From the NCBI GenBank assembly GCA_900554395.1, contig USHB01000103.1:1-5990 (forward strand): a stretch of 5,990 nt of DNA, written 5' to 3'. This DNA comes from an uncultured Phascolarctobacterium sp. (GTDB taxonomy: Bacteria; Bacillota; Negativicutes; Acidaminococcales; Acidaminococcaceae). Position 1 is the first letter of the stretch. Every line of letters starts with the position of its first letter. Both the position numbers and the translations under genes were made by a program. The notes beneath the pieces are model-generated. The model was not told the origin of the DNA. It searched no databases and worked only from the letters and a program-made list of their open reading frames with translations. Shown here one piece after another: positions 1 through 5,990 of this stretch.

Positions 1-2
1 TT

Positions 3-50
3 AACATGAGCCAGCCTTCGGTATCTTTAATTGTAAACGGCAAGGGTTAA
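3..50 (+). CDS. Possible C-terminal end of an upstream gene (partial)
   Basis: A + strand frame is open from the window edge and stops with TAA at 48-50; its last residues read MSQPSVSLIVNGKG. It ends 10 bases before the -35 box of the next gene, where an upstream gene could well stop. Only 15 codons are visible, so no family can be named. The opposite strand is also open over much of this stretch, so the coding strand is uncertain. Confidence 0.3.
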   Translation, partial: NMSQPSVSLIVNGKG

Positions 51-59
51 AAGTGTTTT

Positions 60-88
60 TTGGCAAAATATGTTTAATGGAGTATAAT
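60..88 (+). promoter_or_regulatory. Sigma-A-type promoter of the nucleoside kinase gene
   Basis: The -35 box TTGGCA (60-65) matches the consensus at five of six bases. A 17-bp spacer separates it from a perfect -10 box TATAAT (83-88). Transcription would start near 95, giving a leader of about 25 bases that holds the ribosome site AAAGGAG (107-113). It is the best promoter match in the window, and nothing in the short leader suggests a riboswitch or attenuator. Confidence 0.8.
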
Positions 89-119
89 AATATTATAGCC
101 TGCTTTAAAGGAGAGTATT

Positions 120-1781
120 ATGATTAAACTGACTTTGCCAAACGGAGTAGTTAAAGAATATCCGGAAGGAATTACGCTTTTGGAAGTTTGCCGTGAACTT
201 GACGGTTTTTATAAAGTGCCTGTTGTAGAAGGGATTTTTAACGGTGCAGGCGTAGATTTGCAGAAACCTTTATACGCTGACGGCACTGTTGGTTTTATAA
301 CATGGGATACCGAAGAAGGTCGCCGTGTATATGTGCGCAGTTTGCTGTTTTTATTTTTGTATGCCATAAAAAAACTGCGCCCTGAGGTTGAGCTTGAGGT
401 GTGCAATTCTATCGGCAGCGCGCTTTACTGCGATATTACCAACGGCATTGTATTAAGCAAGTACGATTTGCAGGCCATAGACCTTTATATGCGTAAACTG
501 ATAGCTTCGGAAGAACCTATTGTTTACAGCACTATCAGCCGTGAGGAAGCTATAAGAATTTTAAAAGAGCGCCGCGAGGATGACAGGATGGAGCTTTTGG
601 GGAATTCTCCGGAAGCGCAGACATTGACGGTTTATAAGCTGCGTGATTATATGGAATACTTTTTTGGCGCAATGATGCCTAACTGCGGTTATTTGAAGCT
701 GTTTGAACTTATTAATTATGAAAGCGGCATTATCATTAATTATCCTGATAACGGCTGCATGGACAGGCTGGATAAGTTTGAGCCTAGCTCCGCGCTGAAC
801 GGAATGTTCCATGAATTGCAGGACTGGTCTGCAAAAATTAACTGCAATACTGTTGCCAAGCTGAACCGCATTATTAACTGTGGTTACGCAAACGGCATTA
901 TACAGGTTGCAGAGGCGCTGCACGAAAAGAAAATTGCCGGTATTGCCGATAAAATTGCAGCCAGCAACAAGGATGTGCGCCTGGTGCTGATTGCCGGGCC
1001 TTCGTCATCCGGCAAAACCACTTTTGCCCAGCGTTTAAGCATACAGATGGTTGTTAACGGCAACCGTCCTGTGTCTATTTCGATGGATGATTATTTTAGA
1101 GACCGCCATGATACGCCGCGCAAGCCGGATGGCAGCATTGATTTTGAAAGCGTGGAAGCAGTTGATTTAGAGCTGTTTAATGACCATTTGCGTCGCCTTT
1201 TGGCTGGGGAGTGCGTAAAAATACCTAAGTATAATTTCCGCAGCGGTATGCGTGAATACCGCGGACGTGAAATTCAGCTGGGTGAAAAAGATGTATTGGT
1301 GGTTGAGGGGATTCACGCTTTGAATGAGAGAATTTCTGAGTCTGTGCCAGCCAATAATAAAATGAAAATTTATATCAGCGCTTTAACGCCGATGCAGCTT
1401 GATTCCTACAACCGCATACATACAACGGATATGCGCCTTTTGCGCCGTATTGTGCGCGATTCGCAGTTCCGTTCGCATGATGCGCTGATGACGTTAAAAT
1501 TGTGGGATGATGTGCGCAGGGGTGAGGAGCAGTATATTTTCCCGTTCCAGGACAGCGCGGATATTATGTTTAATACTTCGCTGGTGTATGAGTTTGCGGT
1601 GCTAAAAAAGTATGCAGAACCGCTGCTTAAACGTGTAACTCCGGATGAGCCGGTATATACGCGCGCGCACCGTCTGCTTGAACTTTTAAGCCATGTGCGC
1701 GGTATGGATGATGCTGCGATACCTACCAATTCTATATTAAGGGAGTTTATCGGCGGTTCGATTTTTAAGGAAGCGTTATAA
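120..1781 (+). CDS. Nucleoside (uridine) kinase-like protein with TGS/ThrRS-like N-terminal domains
   Basis: This is a cytoplasmic P-loop kinase of 553 residues in the uridine kinase/phosphoribulokinase superfamily, expected to phosphorylate a nucleoside such as uridine with ATP or GTP; the actual substrate is not shown by the sequence. Residues 1-60 resemble a TGS domain. Residues about 65-210 resemble the second additional domain of threonyl-tRNA synthetase (GSALYCDI near 99-106, EEAIRILKE near 142-150), but the HxxxH metal motif of that editing domain is not visible: YVRSLLFLFLYA stands at the expected place. The kinase half begins near 285 with the Walker A loop GPSSSGKTT (293-301), followed by SMDDYF (321-326, acidic pair D323/D324), VVEGIHAL (394-401) and an arginine-rich DMRLLRRIVRD segment (437-447), probably part of the lid. 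AAAGGAG lies six bases before the ATG, fixing the start. The gene stands alone behind its own promoter and converges on the penicillin-binding protein gene. Domain order and length fit the fused kinases annotated as 'nucleoside kinase' in Firmicutes. Confidence 0.88.
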   Translation: MIKLTLPNGVVKEYPEGITLLEVCRELDGFYKVPVVEGIFNGAGVDLQKPLYADGTVGFITWDTEEGRRVYVRSLLFLFLYAIKKLRPEVELEVCNSIGSALYCDITNGIVLSKYDLQAIDLYMRKLIASEEPIVYSTISREEAIRILKERREDDRMELLGNSPEAQTLTVYKLRDYMEYFFGAMMPNCGYLKLFELINYESGIIINYPDNGCMDRLDKFEPSSALNGMFHELQDWSAKINCNTVAKLNRIINCGYANGIIQVAEALHEKKIAGIADKIAASNKDVRLVLIAGPSSSGKTTFAQRLSIQMVVNGNRPVSISMDDYFRDRHDTPRKPDGSIDFESVEAVDLELFNDHLRRLLAGECVKIPKYNFRSGMREYRGREIQLGEKDVLVVEGIHALNERISESVPANNKMKIYISALTPMQLDSYNRIHTTDMRLLRRIVRDSQFRSHDALMTLKLWDDVRRGEEQYIFPFQDSADIMFNTSLVYEFAVLKKYAEPLLKRVTPDEPVYTRAHRLLELLSHVRGMDDAAIPTNSILREFIGGSIFKEAL

Positions 1782-1794
1782 AAAGGGTATAAAA

Positions 1795-1823
1795 AATCCC
1801 ATCTGCTTTATGCAGATGGGATT
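1795..1823. terminator. Bidirectional intrinsic terminator shared by two converging genes
   Basis: AATCCCATCTGC (1795-1806) pairs perfectly with GCAGATGGGATT (1812-1823) around a five-base loop. On the + strand a T-run follows at 1826-1832, 13 bases after the kinase stop begins the hairpin. On the - strand the A-run 1791-1796 gives six Ts after the stem, serving the penicillin-binding protein transcript. The hairpin lies just seven bases past the stop (1831-1833) of the frameshifted C-terminal tail, but about 320 bases past the stop at 2142. Confidence 0.92.
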
Positions 1824-1830
1824 ACTTTTT

Positions 1831-2148
1831 TTATTTAGCAGGTGTAGGCTGGTTGCTGACAACCGGTTTTGTGTTATTGTTTGAGGAGTTTCCTTCAAGA
1901 ATTTCACGCACACGGTCGCGCATGCTTGGTTTTTTAGGTGTTTCGGTAGATGTGCCGATTGCTTCTTCAGCTGCTTTTTTGGCTGCCGGTTCAGCTTTAT
2001 CCTGCTTAGAATCTTTTTTATCTTTTTCTTTGTCCTTCTCCTTATCTTTATCTTTGTCTTTATCTTTATCTTTGTCTTTGTCTTTATCTTTATCTTCGTC
2101 TTCTTTATCTTTTTGCTTTTTATCTTTAGTTTTTCCAAAGCTTAAATT
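1831..2148 (-). other. Out-of-frame Lys/Asp-rich C-terminal tail of the penicillin-binding protein
   Basis: Read on the - strand in the -1 frame relative to the upstream gene, this stretch is open for 105 codons and stops with TAA at 1831-1833. It begins NLSFGKTKDKKQKDKE, continues with a run of alternating Lys-Asp, then a Lys/Ala/Glu-rich part, a short possible helix MRDRVREILEG and an Asn/Pro-rich end PVVSNQPTPAK. There is no ATG, GTG or TTG until the ATG at 1921-1923, and an in-frame stop lies at 2149-2151, so it cannot be started independently as a full unit. One extra base in the AAAA run at 2147-2150 would fuse it to the upstream protein after Lys615, giving about 720 residues. Hydrophilic, low-complexity C-terminal extensions occur in class A penicillin-binding proteins. 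Inference: this is the real tail, detached by an indel or sequencing error. Confidence 0.72.
2044..2103 (-). repeat. 6-bp tandem repeat encoding (Lys-Asp)n
   Basis: On the + strand the unit is RTCTTY, repeated ten times without interruption (2044-2103); on the - strand it reads AARGAY, giving Lys-Asp or Glu-Asp pairs in the tail frame. More degenerate copies continue on both flanks, at about 2008-2043 and 2104-2127. Since the unit is two codons, gain or loss of whole units would change tail length but not frame. The unit varies (GAT/GAC, AAA/GAA), so it is not a perfect microsatellite. Confidence 0.85.
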
Positions 2149-3992
2149 TTAGGTTCGGGCGGAATTTCCAATCCGCTCGGGCGGACAAAATCAACTGCGG
2201 GCAGGCCGGCAACTGCATTTACCATGTAGCTGCGCCAAATGCTGAGCGGCTGCATGGAACCGTACATATATTCCAAAGCGCGGCCGTTATCGTCGCCAAT
2301 CCATACGGCGGTGGAAAGATTAGGCGTAAAGCCTACAAACCAGGCGTCTTTAAAGTCATCCGTAGTACCGGTTTTGCCTGCTGCCGGGCGGCCAAGCCCT
2401 GCGCCTGCGGCGGTGCCGTTTACAAATACGCCTTTCATCATATCAACTGTAAGGTAGGCGGCACGCGGGTCAACTGCTTCGTGGCGTTCGGTTTTGTTTT
2501 CAAAAATTACTTTACCGTTGCGGTCTTCAATTTTTAAAATGCCAATCGGTTTAACGTAAACGCCGCCGTTTCCGATAGCGCCGTAAGCCGCTGCCATTTC
2601 AATAGGAATAACGCCTTTGCTTAAGCCGCCCAGTGCCATGGCAAGGTTGGCATCGCTGTAAGCGCCGTCTTCAACCAAAGTGGTAATGCCAAGCGCTTTG
2701 GCGGTGTTTATAATTTTATCTACGCCAACCTGCTGCGCTACTAAAATAGTAGGCACGTTCATGGATTTGGTAAGCGCGGTGCGCAGGCTTACTTTGCCAT
2801 GCCATTGCAGGTCGCTGTTTTGCGGGGTCCAGCCCTGTGCAAATTCGGTTTCTTTATCTTCTACAACACTGGCAGGGGTAAAGCCGTTATCCATTGCTGT
2901 AAGGTAAACAAAAGGCTTAAAGCTGGAGCCAGGCTGACGAACTGCCATGATGGCGCGGTTGAATTTATCTTCGGCACGCCCGCCAATCATGGCTTTTATA
3001 TAGCCGGTGGTGGGGTCTAAAGATACCAGTGCAACCTGCGGCTGGGTAAGTTTATTATCGTCTGTGTAGTAGTTGGGCAGGTACTGCAAAGCGTCAACCG
3101 CTGCCTGCTGCATATCGCTGTTAATGGTGGTGTAAATGCGCAGGCCGCCTTTGTAAAGGGCATCGGCGCCGAATTTATCAATAATGAACTGGTTGCAGTA
3201 ATCAAAGAAGTAAGAGAGGTATTCTTTTTTGTCCTGCGTTTCGCTTACGTTAACGGCAATTTTTTCGGCTTTGGCTGCATCAGCTTCAGCCTGGGTAATG
3301 TAGCCGTATTTTACCATCTGGTCAAGCACAAGTTCCTGGCGTTCTTTGCTTGCCTTCGGGTTTTCAAGCGGGTTGTAATAGTTAGGGCTTTTAGGAATTG
3401 CCGCCAGTGTTGCTGCTTCGGCAAGGTCAATGTCTTCAACATGTTTGCCGAAATAGTACAAAGATGCGGTTTCAACGCCGTAAGTACCCTGGCCGAAGTA
3501 AATGCGGTTAAGGTACATTGTTAAAATTTCATCTTTGGTGTAGCGTTCTTCAAGCTGGCGTGCAATAAATGCTTCTTTAATTTTACGGGTAATGGTGCGT
3601 TCGTTGGTTAAAAAAGCGTTTTTGGCAAGCTGCTGGGTAATGGTGCTGCCGCCCTGCACATCGCCGCCGGTAAGCGTAACAAACAGTGCGCGCGCCGTAC
3701 CGCGGATATCGATGCCGCCGTGTTCGTAAAAGCGGGCATCTTCAATGGAGATGAACGCTTCCTGCAAGTGTTTGGGCATTTTATCAAGCCCGACGGGGAC
3801 GCGGCGTTCTTCTGATGCCGTTGTGTAAATCAGCTCGCCTTTATCGTCAAAATATTGCGAAGCTGCATCAGGGCGCAGTGAATCTTCAATATCGACCGCG
3901 GGCATTAAACCGGCAAGACCCCAAAAAGCAGCGCCTGCCAGCACAATTAAGGCTGCAAGTACGCAAAATGCTGTTTTAAAAAAGTTTCCCAT
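2142..3992 (-). CDS. Class A penicillin-binding protein (PBP1A-like transglycosylase/transpeptidase)
   Basis: This bifunctional enzyme polymerises lipid II into glycan strands and cross-links stem peptides outside the membrane. The 616-residue protein starts with a short cytoplasmic end and one membrane anchor (about 6-30). The GT51 glycosyltransferase domain follows: IEDARFYEHGG (83-93) with catalytic Glu84, GGSTITQQLAKN (114-125), RKIKE (136-140) and KDEILTMYLN (153-162). The transpeptidase domain has all three motifs: SSFK (nucleophile Ser356, Lys359), SMN (410-412) and KTG (540-542). All key residues are intact, so the catalytic part should work. The start is supported by GAGG (4000-4003) seven bases upstream. 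The frame ends in PPEPKI at 2142, after which a Lys/Asp-rich tail continues in the -1 frame to 1831, so the gene product is probably truncated or frameshifted here. It has its own promoter and no partner in an operon. Confidence 0.95.
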   Translation of the reverse strand: MGNFFKTAFCVLAALIVLAGAAFWGLAGLMPAVDIEDSLRPDAASQYFDDKGELIYTTASEERRVPVGLDKMPKHLQEAFISIEDARFYEHGGIDIRGTARALFVTLTGGDVQGGSTITQQLAKNAFLTNERTITRKIKEAFIARQLEERYTKDEILTMYLNRIYFGQGTYGVETASLYYFGKHVEDIDLAEAATLAAIPKSPNYYNPLENPKASKERQELVLDQMVKYGYITQAEADAAKAEKIAVNVSETQDKKEYLSYFFDYCNQFIIDKFGADALYKGGLRIYTTINSDMQQAAVDALQYLPNYYTDDNKLTQPQVALVSLDPTTGYIKAMIGGRAEDKFNRAIMAVRQPGSSFKPFVYLTAMDNGFTPASVVEDKETEFAQGWTPQNSDLQWHGKVSLRTALTKSMNVPTILVAQQVGVDKIINTAKALGITTLVEDGAYSDANLAMALGGLSKGVIPIEMAAAYGAIGNGGVYVKPIGILKIEDRNGKVIFENKTERHEAVDPRAAYLTVDMMKGVFVNGTAAGAGLGRPAAGKTGTTDDFKDAWFVGFTPNLSTAVWIGDDNGRALEYMYGSMQPLSIWRSYMVNAVAGLPAVDFVRPSGLEIPPEPKI

Positions 3993-4040
3993 AAATTAAC
4001 CTCGGTTCGTTTAGTATTTTAAATCTGAACATTCCCAATC

Positions 4041-4049
4041 ATTATACCA
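4041..4049 (-). promoter_or_regulatory. Extended -10 promoter of the penicillin-binding protein gene
   Basis: On the - strand TGGTATAAT gives a perfect -10 hexamer (4041-4046) preceded by the TGn extension (4047-4049). No good -35 box stands at the usual distance (ATGCAT at 17 bp), which is common when a TGn element is present. Transcription would start near 4034, leaving a leader of about 40 bases. It lies downstream of the transporter terminator, so this gene is likely transcribed on its own. Confidence 0.65.
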
Positions 4050-4075
4050 CACTTTAGTCCTCTATGCATAATAAA

Positions 4076-4120
4076 ACAGCACCGCAGAAGTAGCATTTTG
4101 GTGAAATCTGCCGGTGCTGT
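4076..4120 (-). terminator. Intrinsic terminator of the YeiH-family gene
   Basis: On the - strand ACAGCACC (4113-4120) pairs with GGTGCTGT (4076-4083), and an inner GCAGA/TCTGC stem (4107-4111 with 4084-4088) extends it past one bulged base; the loop is 18 bases. The 3' arm runs into TTTTATTAT (down to about 4068). It lies 20 bases after the transporter stop codon. The T-run is short, so termination may be incomplete. Confidence 0.72.
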
Positions 4121-4140
4121 AAATTAGTTTTAATGTAATT

Positions 4141-5142
4141 TTACCAGATGCCTAAAACGTGCTGCATGCCAATGCTTACCAGCGCAATGCAAATCCAGCA
4201 GATAAGGCCGAGCAAAATCGGTTTGCCGCCGCTTTTTACAAGGCTGATAAGGTTTGTGTTAAGGCCTATGGCGGCCATGGCCATGGCAATCATGAATTTG
4301 CCGATGGAAGGAAGTTCTGCCAGTATCGGCAGGCTGTTGCCGAAAGCGGTGTTAACCACTGCTGCGAGTACGAAGTAGAGAATAAACATCGGGAAGATGG
4401 AGGTAATTTTTACATCAGCAGCGGTGTTTTTGGTTTTGCTGGTAATATACGCAAGGCCAAGGCAGATGGGGATGATGGCAAGCGTGCGCGTTAATTTTAC
4501 AATGGTGGCATAGTTAAGTGCAGTATCGCTGCCATGCGCGCTTGCCCAGGTTTGCCCGGCGGCAACTACGGAGCTGGTATCGTTAATGGCGGTGCCTGCC
4601 CACATACCAAAACCGGTATCACCAAAGCCAAGCATATCGCCAAGCGCGGGGAACAAAAATGCAGCTACAACATTGAACAGGAAAATTACGGAAATTGACT
4701 GGGCGATGTCTTTATCGGATGCTTTAATTACCGGCGCTGCCGCCGCAATGGCGCTGCCGCCGCAGATAGAAGAACCAACGCCGACAAGAGTGGCAATATC
4801 GCGTTCAATATTCATAGCTTTGCTTAAAACATAGGCTACAATTAATGCCGTGCTGATTGTTGCAATAATGATTGCCAGAGATTGGGAACCAACGGCAAGA
4901 ATTTCGAACAAATTCATGCCAAAACCTAAAAGAATAATGGAATATTGCAGAATTTTTTTTGCTGTGAACTGAATGCCGGGCTGAAAAAACGCAGGCCTGT
5001 TCCAGAAAGCAACCAAAAGACCAAACAAAATTGCAAAAACAGGTGCGCCTACTACCGGAAACATTTTGCCGAGATAGGTTGCGGGCAATGCCAGCAAAAA
5101 GCAAAAAAGCACGCCGCGGAAATTTTTACTGATAAAATCCAT
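4141..5142 (-). CDS. yeiH: YeiH-family (putative sulfate exporter, UPF0324) membrane protein
   Basis: This is an integral inner-membrane protein of 333 residues, close to the usual family length, with roughly ten hydrophobic segments (for example 11-27, 32-48, 66-84, 87-106, 149-167, 219-234, 250-266, 309-327). Two conserved small-residue motifs identify the family: GVGSSICGGSAIAAAAP (121-137) and GTAINDTSSVVAAG (183-196); the second half also carries MAAIGLNTNL (289-298). The family is named putative sulfate exporter, but its substrate is not firmly established. The preferred start is the ATG at 5140-5142, eight bases after AAAGGA; the ATG three codons upstream (5149-5151) abuts that ribosome site and is unlikely to be used. 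It diverges from a LysR-type gene, the arrangement of yeiH and yeiE in enterobacteria, so the LysR protein probably controls it. Confidence 0.9.
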   Translation of the reverse strand: MDFISKNFRGVLFCFLLALPATYLGKMFPVVGAPVFAILFGLLVAFWNRPAFFQPGIQFTAKKILQYSIILLGFGMNLFEILAVGSQSLAIIIATISTALIVAYVLSKAMNIERDIATLVGVGSSICGGSAIAAAAPVIKASDKDIAQSISVIFLFNVVAAFLFPALGDMLGFGDTGFGMWAGTAINDTSSVVAAGQTWASAHGSDTALNYATIVKLTRTLAIIPICLGLAYITSKTKNTAADVKITSIFPMFILYFVLAAVVNTAFGNSLPILAELPSIGKFMIAMAMAAIGLNTNLISLVKSGGKPILLGLICWICIALVSIGMQHVLGIW

Positions 5143-5150
5143 ATAATACA

Positions 5151-5156
5151 TCCTTT
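5151..5156 (-). promoter_or_regulatory. Ribosome binding site that decides the YeiH-family start
   Basis: AAAGGA on the - strand is followed by eight bases and then the ATG at 5140-5142. The alternative ATG at 5149-5151 overlaps the end of this site, leaving no spacing. The protein should therefore begin MDFISKNF rather than three residues earlier. Confidence 0.75.
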
Positions 5157-5171
5157 CGTAAAAAACTTAAC

Positions 5172-5209
5172 GGTTATATTAGCAAATAATTTGTAAACAC
5201 AGTATAACC
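5172..5209. repeat. Inverted repeat in the yeiH-lysR gap
   Basis: GGTTATA (5172-5178) and TATAACC (5203-5209) are perfect inverted copies 24 bases apart, and a smaller palindrome CAAAT-A-ATTTG (5183-5193) lies between them. The right arm overlaps the proposed -10 box of the transporter gene. The spacing suits a pair of regulator contact sites better than a hairpin terminator, since no T-run or GC-rich stem is present. In AT-rich sequence a seven-base match can arise by chance. Confidence 0.4.
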
Positions 5210-5229
5210 TCTTTACAATAATTAGTAAA
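5201..5229 (-). promoter_or_regulatory. Probable promoter of the YeiH-family gene
   Basis: On the - strand TTTACT (5224-5229) and TATACT (5201-5206) stand 17 bp apart and match the sigma-A consensus at four and five of six bases. Transcription would start near 5194, leaving a leader of about 50 bases. The imperfect match fits a promoter that needs an activator, as is usual for LysR-controlled targets. Confidence 0.5.
5212..5229. promoter_or_regulatory. Candidate LysR-family operator
   Basis: TTTAC (5212-5216) and GTAAA (5225-5229) form a dyad over 18 bp in the gap between the two divergent genes. It covers the -35 region of the proposed transporter promoter and lies 47-64 bases upstream of the regulator start, where an autoregulating LysR protein often binds. 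It does not neatly match the T-N11-A consensus and the region is AT-rich, so the call is tentative. Confidence 0.35.
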
Positions 5230-5241
5230 ATGAATTATTAT
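5213..5241 (+). promoter_or_regulatory. Possible promoter of the LysR-type gene
   Basis: TTACAA (5213-5218) and TATTAT (5236-5241) are 17 bp apart; a perfect TATAAT also overlaps at 5239-5244 but has no better -35. The -35 half is weak. It would overlap the promoter of the divergent gene, as expected for a shared control region. The AT-rich context makes chance matches likely. Confidence 0.35.
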
Positions 5242-5275
5242 AATAAAAACGATTAAAAAATATAATGAGGTTATT

Positions 5276-5990
5276 ATGCTTGAAGAACTGGAAACTTTTT
5301 TGGCAGTGGCGGAATGCCGCAATTTTACCAAAGCTGCGCAAAAGCGTAATTTGTCGCAGCCAACTGTAAGCGTGCAGATGAAAAAGATAGAAGAATATTT
5401 CGGTACATCTTTAATAGAAAGGAATGTGCGCCATAAAAATATTGCCCTTACTGCGGCCGGTAAAATTTTGCAGCAAAGCGCCAAAAGCATCTGTGCGGAA
5501 ATAGAATATGCCAAAGCCGCTATCGGCGATTTGCAGGGAAAAATTGAGGGAACTCTGCGCATCGGCGCAAGCCAGACTATTGGTGAATATTTTTTGCCGG
5601 AATATTTAGGGCGTTTTACAAAAAACTACAATAAAATGGAACCGGAAATTATTATTGCCAACACAAGGCATATTTTAAAACTTTTGCTTGATGGTGAAAT
5701 TGATATTGGCCTGGTGGAAGGTGAGGTTGCTGAGCCGGGAATAAAGGCAGAAGACTTTTATAATGATAAATTAGTTGTAATTACAGCGCCCGGGCAGGAA
5801 GAAACGGCGGGCGAAAAGCGCTGGATTATACGCGAAGAAGGTTCGGCATCGCGTGCGCAGTGGGAAAAGTTTATGAAAAACAACAACATAACGGCAAAAC
5901 GCAGGCCGGTAATTTTTAATACAAACTTTGCCGTAAAAGAAGCTGTTAAAAATAATCTTGGTCAGGCTCTTATTTCCGAACATATTGCAA
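5276..5990 (+). CDS. LysR-type transcriptional regulator (3' end cut by the window)
   Basis: The 238 visible residues start with a LysR winged helix-turn-helix: LEELETFLAVAECRNFTKAA (2-21) and recognition-helix region LSQPTVSVQMKKIEEYFG (26-43), then the wing LIERNVRHKNIALTAAG (46-62). A linker helix (about 63-90) leads to the substrate-binding domain from TLRIGASQTIGEYFLP (93-108), with DIGLVEG (143-149) and WIIREEGSASR (183-193), the latter resembling the effector-pocket motif common in CysL/YeiE/CbbR-like members. About 50-60 residues should be missing beyond 5990. GAGG (5267-5270) lies five bases before the ATG. It diverges from the YeiH-family gene and is probably its regulator, by analogy with yeiE-yeiH. 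The effector, possibly a sulfur oxyanion, is inference from that analogy. Confidence 0.92.
   Translation, partial: MLEELETFLAVAECRNFTKAAQKRNLSQPTVSVQMKKIEEYFGTSLIERNVRHKNIALTAAGKILQQSAKSICAEIEYAKAAIGDLQGKIEGTLRIGASQTIGEYFLPEYLGRFTKNYNKMEPEIIIANTRHILKLLLDGEIDIGLVEGEVAEPGIKAEDFYNDKLVVITAPGQEETAGEKRWIIREEGSASRAQWEKFMKNNNITAKRRPVIFNTNFAVKEAVKNNLGQALISEHIA

Noticed and set aside
1..47. - strand coding stretch reading LPFTIKDTEGWLML
   Set aside because: It looks protein-like, but has no ribosome site or ATG at its beginning and competes with the + strand end at 48-50; too short to decide.
561..923. - strand open frame within the kinase gene
   Set aside because: It is a shadow of the well-supported kinase frame, with no recognisable motifs or ribosome site.
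1831..1923. Independent 30-residue small protein starting at the ATG at 1921-1923
   Set aside because: No ribosome site precedes it, and it is better explained as the end of the detached tail.
1776..2138. - strand open frame rich in Lys-Ile/Lys-Thr starting at a TTG
   Set aside because: It is the third frame of the same hexamer repeat, runs through the terminator hairpin and into the kinase gene, and gives an implausible composition.
1853..2152. + strand open frame with long Leu-Ser repeats
   Set aside because: It is the antisense of the Lys-Asp hexamer repeat; low complexity keeps it free of stops. It has no ribosome site and lies beyond the kinase terminator.
2142..2152. Programmed -1 frameshift site
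   Set aside because: The codons CCT AAA ATT TAA do not form a canonical X XXY YYZ heptamer, and I see no clear downstream stimulatory hairpin; an indel is simpler.
4273..4287. GGCCATGGCCATGGC palindromic stretch
   Set aside because: It lies inside the transporter gene and simply encodes Ala-Met-Ala-Met-Ala of a membrane segment.

Overview
The window looks like ordinary chromosome from a low-to-mid GC bacterium with Firmicute-type Shine-Dalgarno sites and sigma-A-like promoters. The gene content and protein style suggest a Negativicutes (Acidaminococcaceae/Phascolarctobacterium-like) anaerobe. That placement is an impression from the sequences, not a database result. There are no tRNA or rRNA genes, CRISPR arrays, insertion sequences or phage genes.

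Layout. Positions 1-50 may hold the last codons of an upstream gene. A strong promoter (60-88) drives a 553-residue P-loop kinase on the + strand (120-1781), which has a TGS/threonyl-tRNA-synthetase-like front half and a uridine-kinase/phosphoribulokinase-like back half. It converges on a class A penicillin-binding protein on the - strand (3992 to 2142). Between them a perfect 12-bp hairpin (1795-1823), with T-runs on both sides, can end transcription from both directions. Further right on the - strand is a YeiH-family membrane transporter (5142 to 4141) with its own terminator. Divergent from it is a LysR-type regulator (from 5276, cut by the window end), and the 133-bp gap between them carries promoter-like hexamers and inverted repeats.

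The most notable point is the 3' end of the penicillin-binding protein gene. Its frame stops at 2142-2144, but the next ~315 bases on the same strand form an open reading frame without a usable early start codon. It encodes a Lys/Asp-rich tail built on a 6-bp tandem repeat and ends at 1831, a few bases before the shared terminator. A one-base shift at the AAAA run near 2147-2150 would join the two into one protein of about 720 residues. The tail therefore looks like the true C-terminus, separated by a recent indel, a sequencing error or, less likely, recoding.

Functionally, the penicillin-binding protein builds peptidoglycan, the transporter and LysR gene form a probable regulator-target pair (possibly for sulfur oxyanions), and the kinase is a stand-alone gene of the nucleoside kinase type. 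I found no convincing new multi-gene system.
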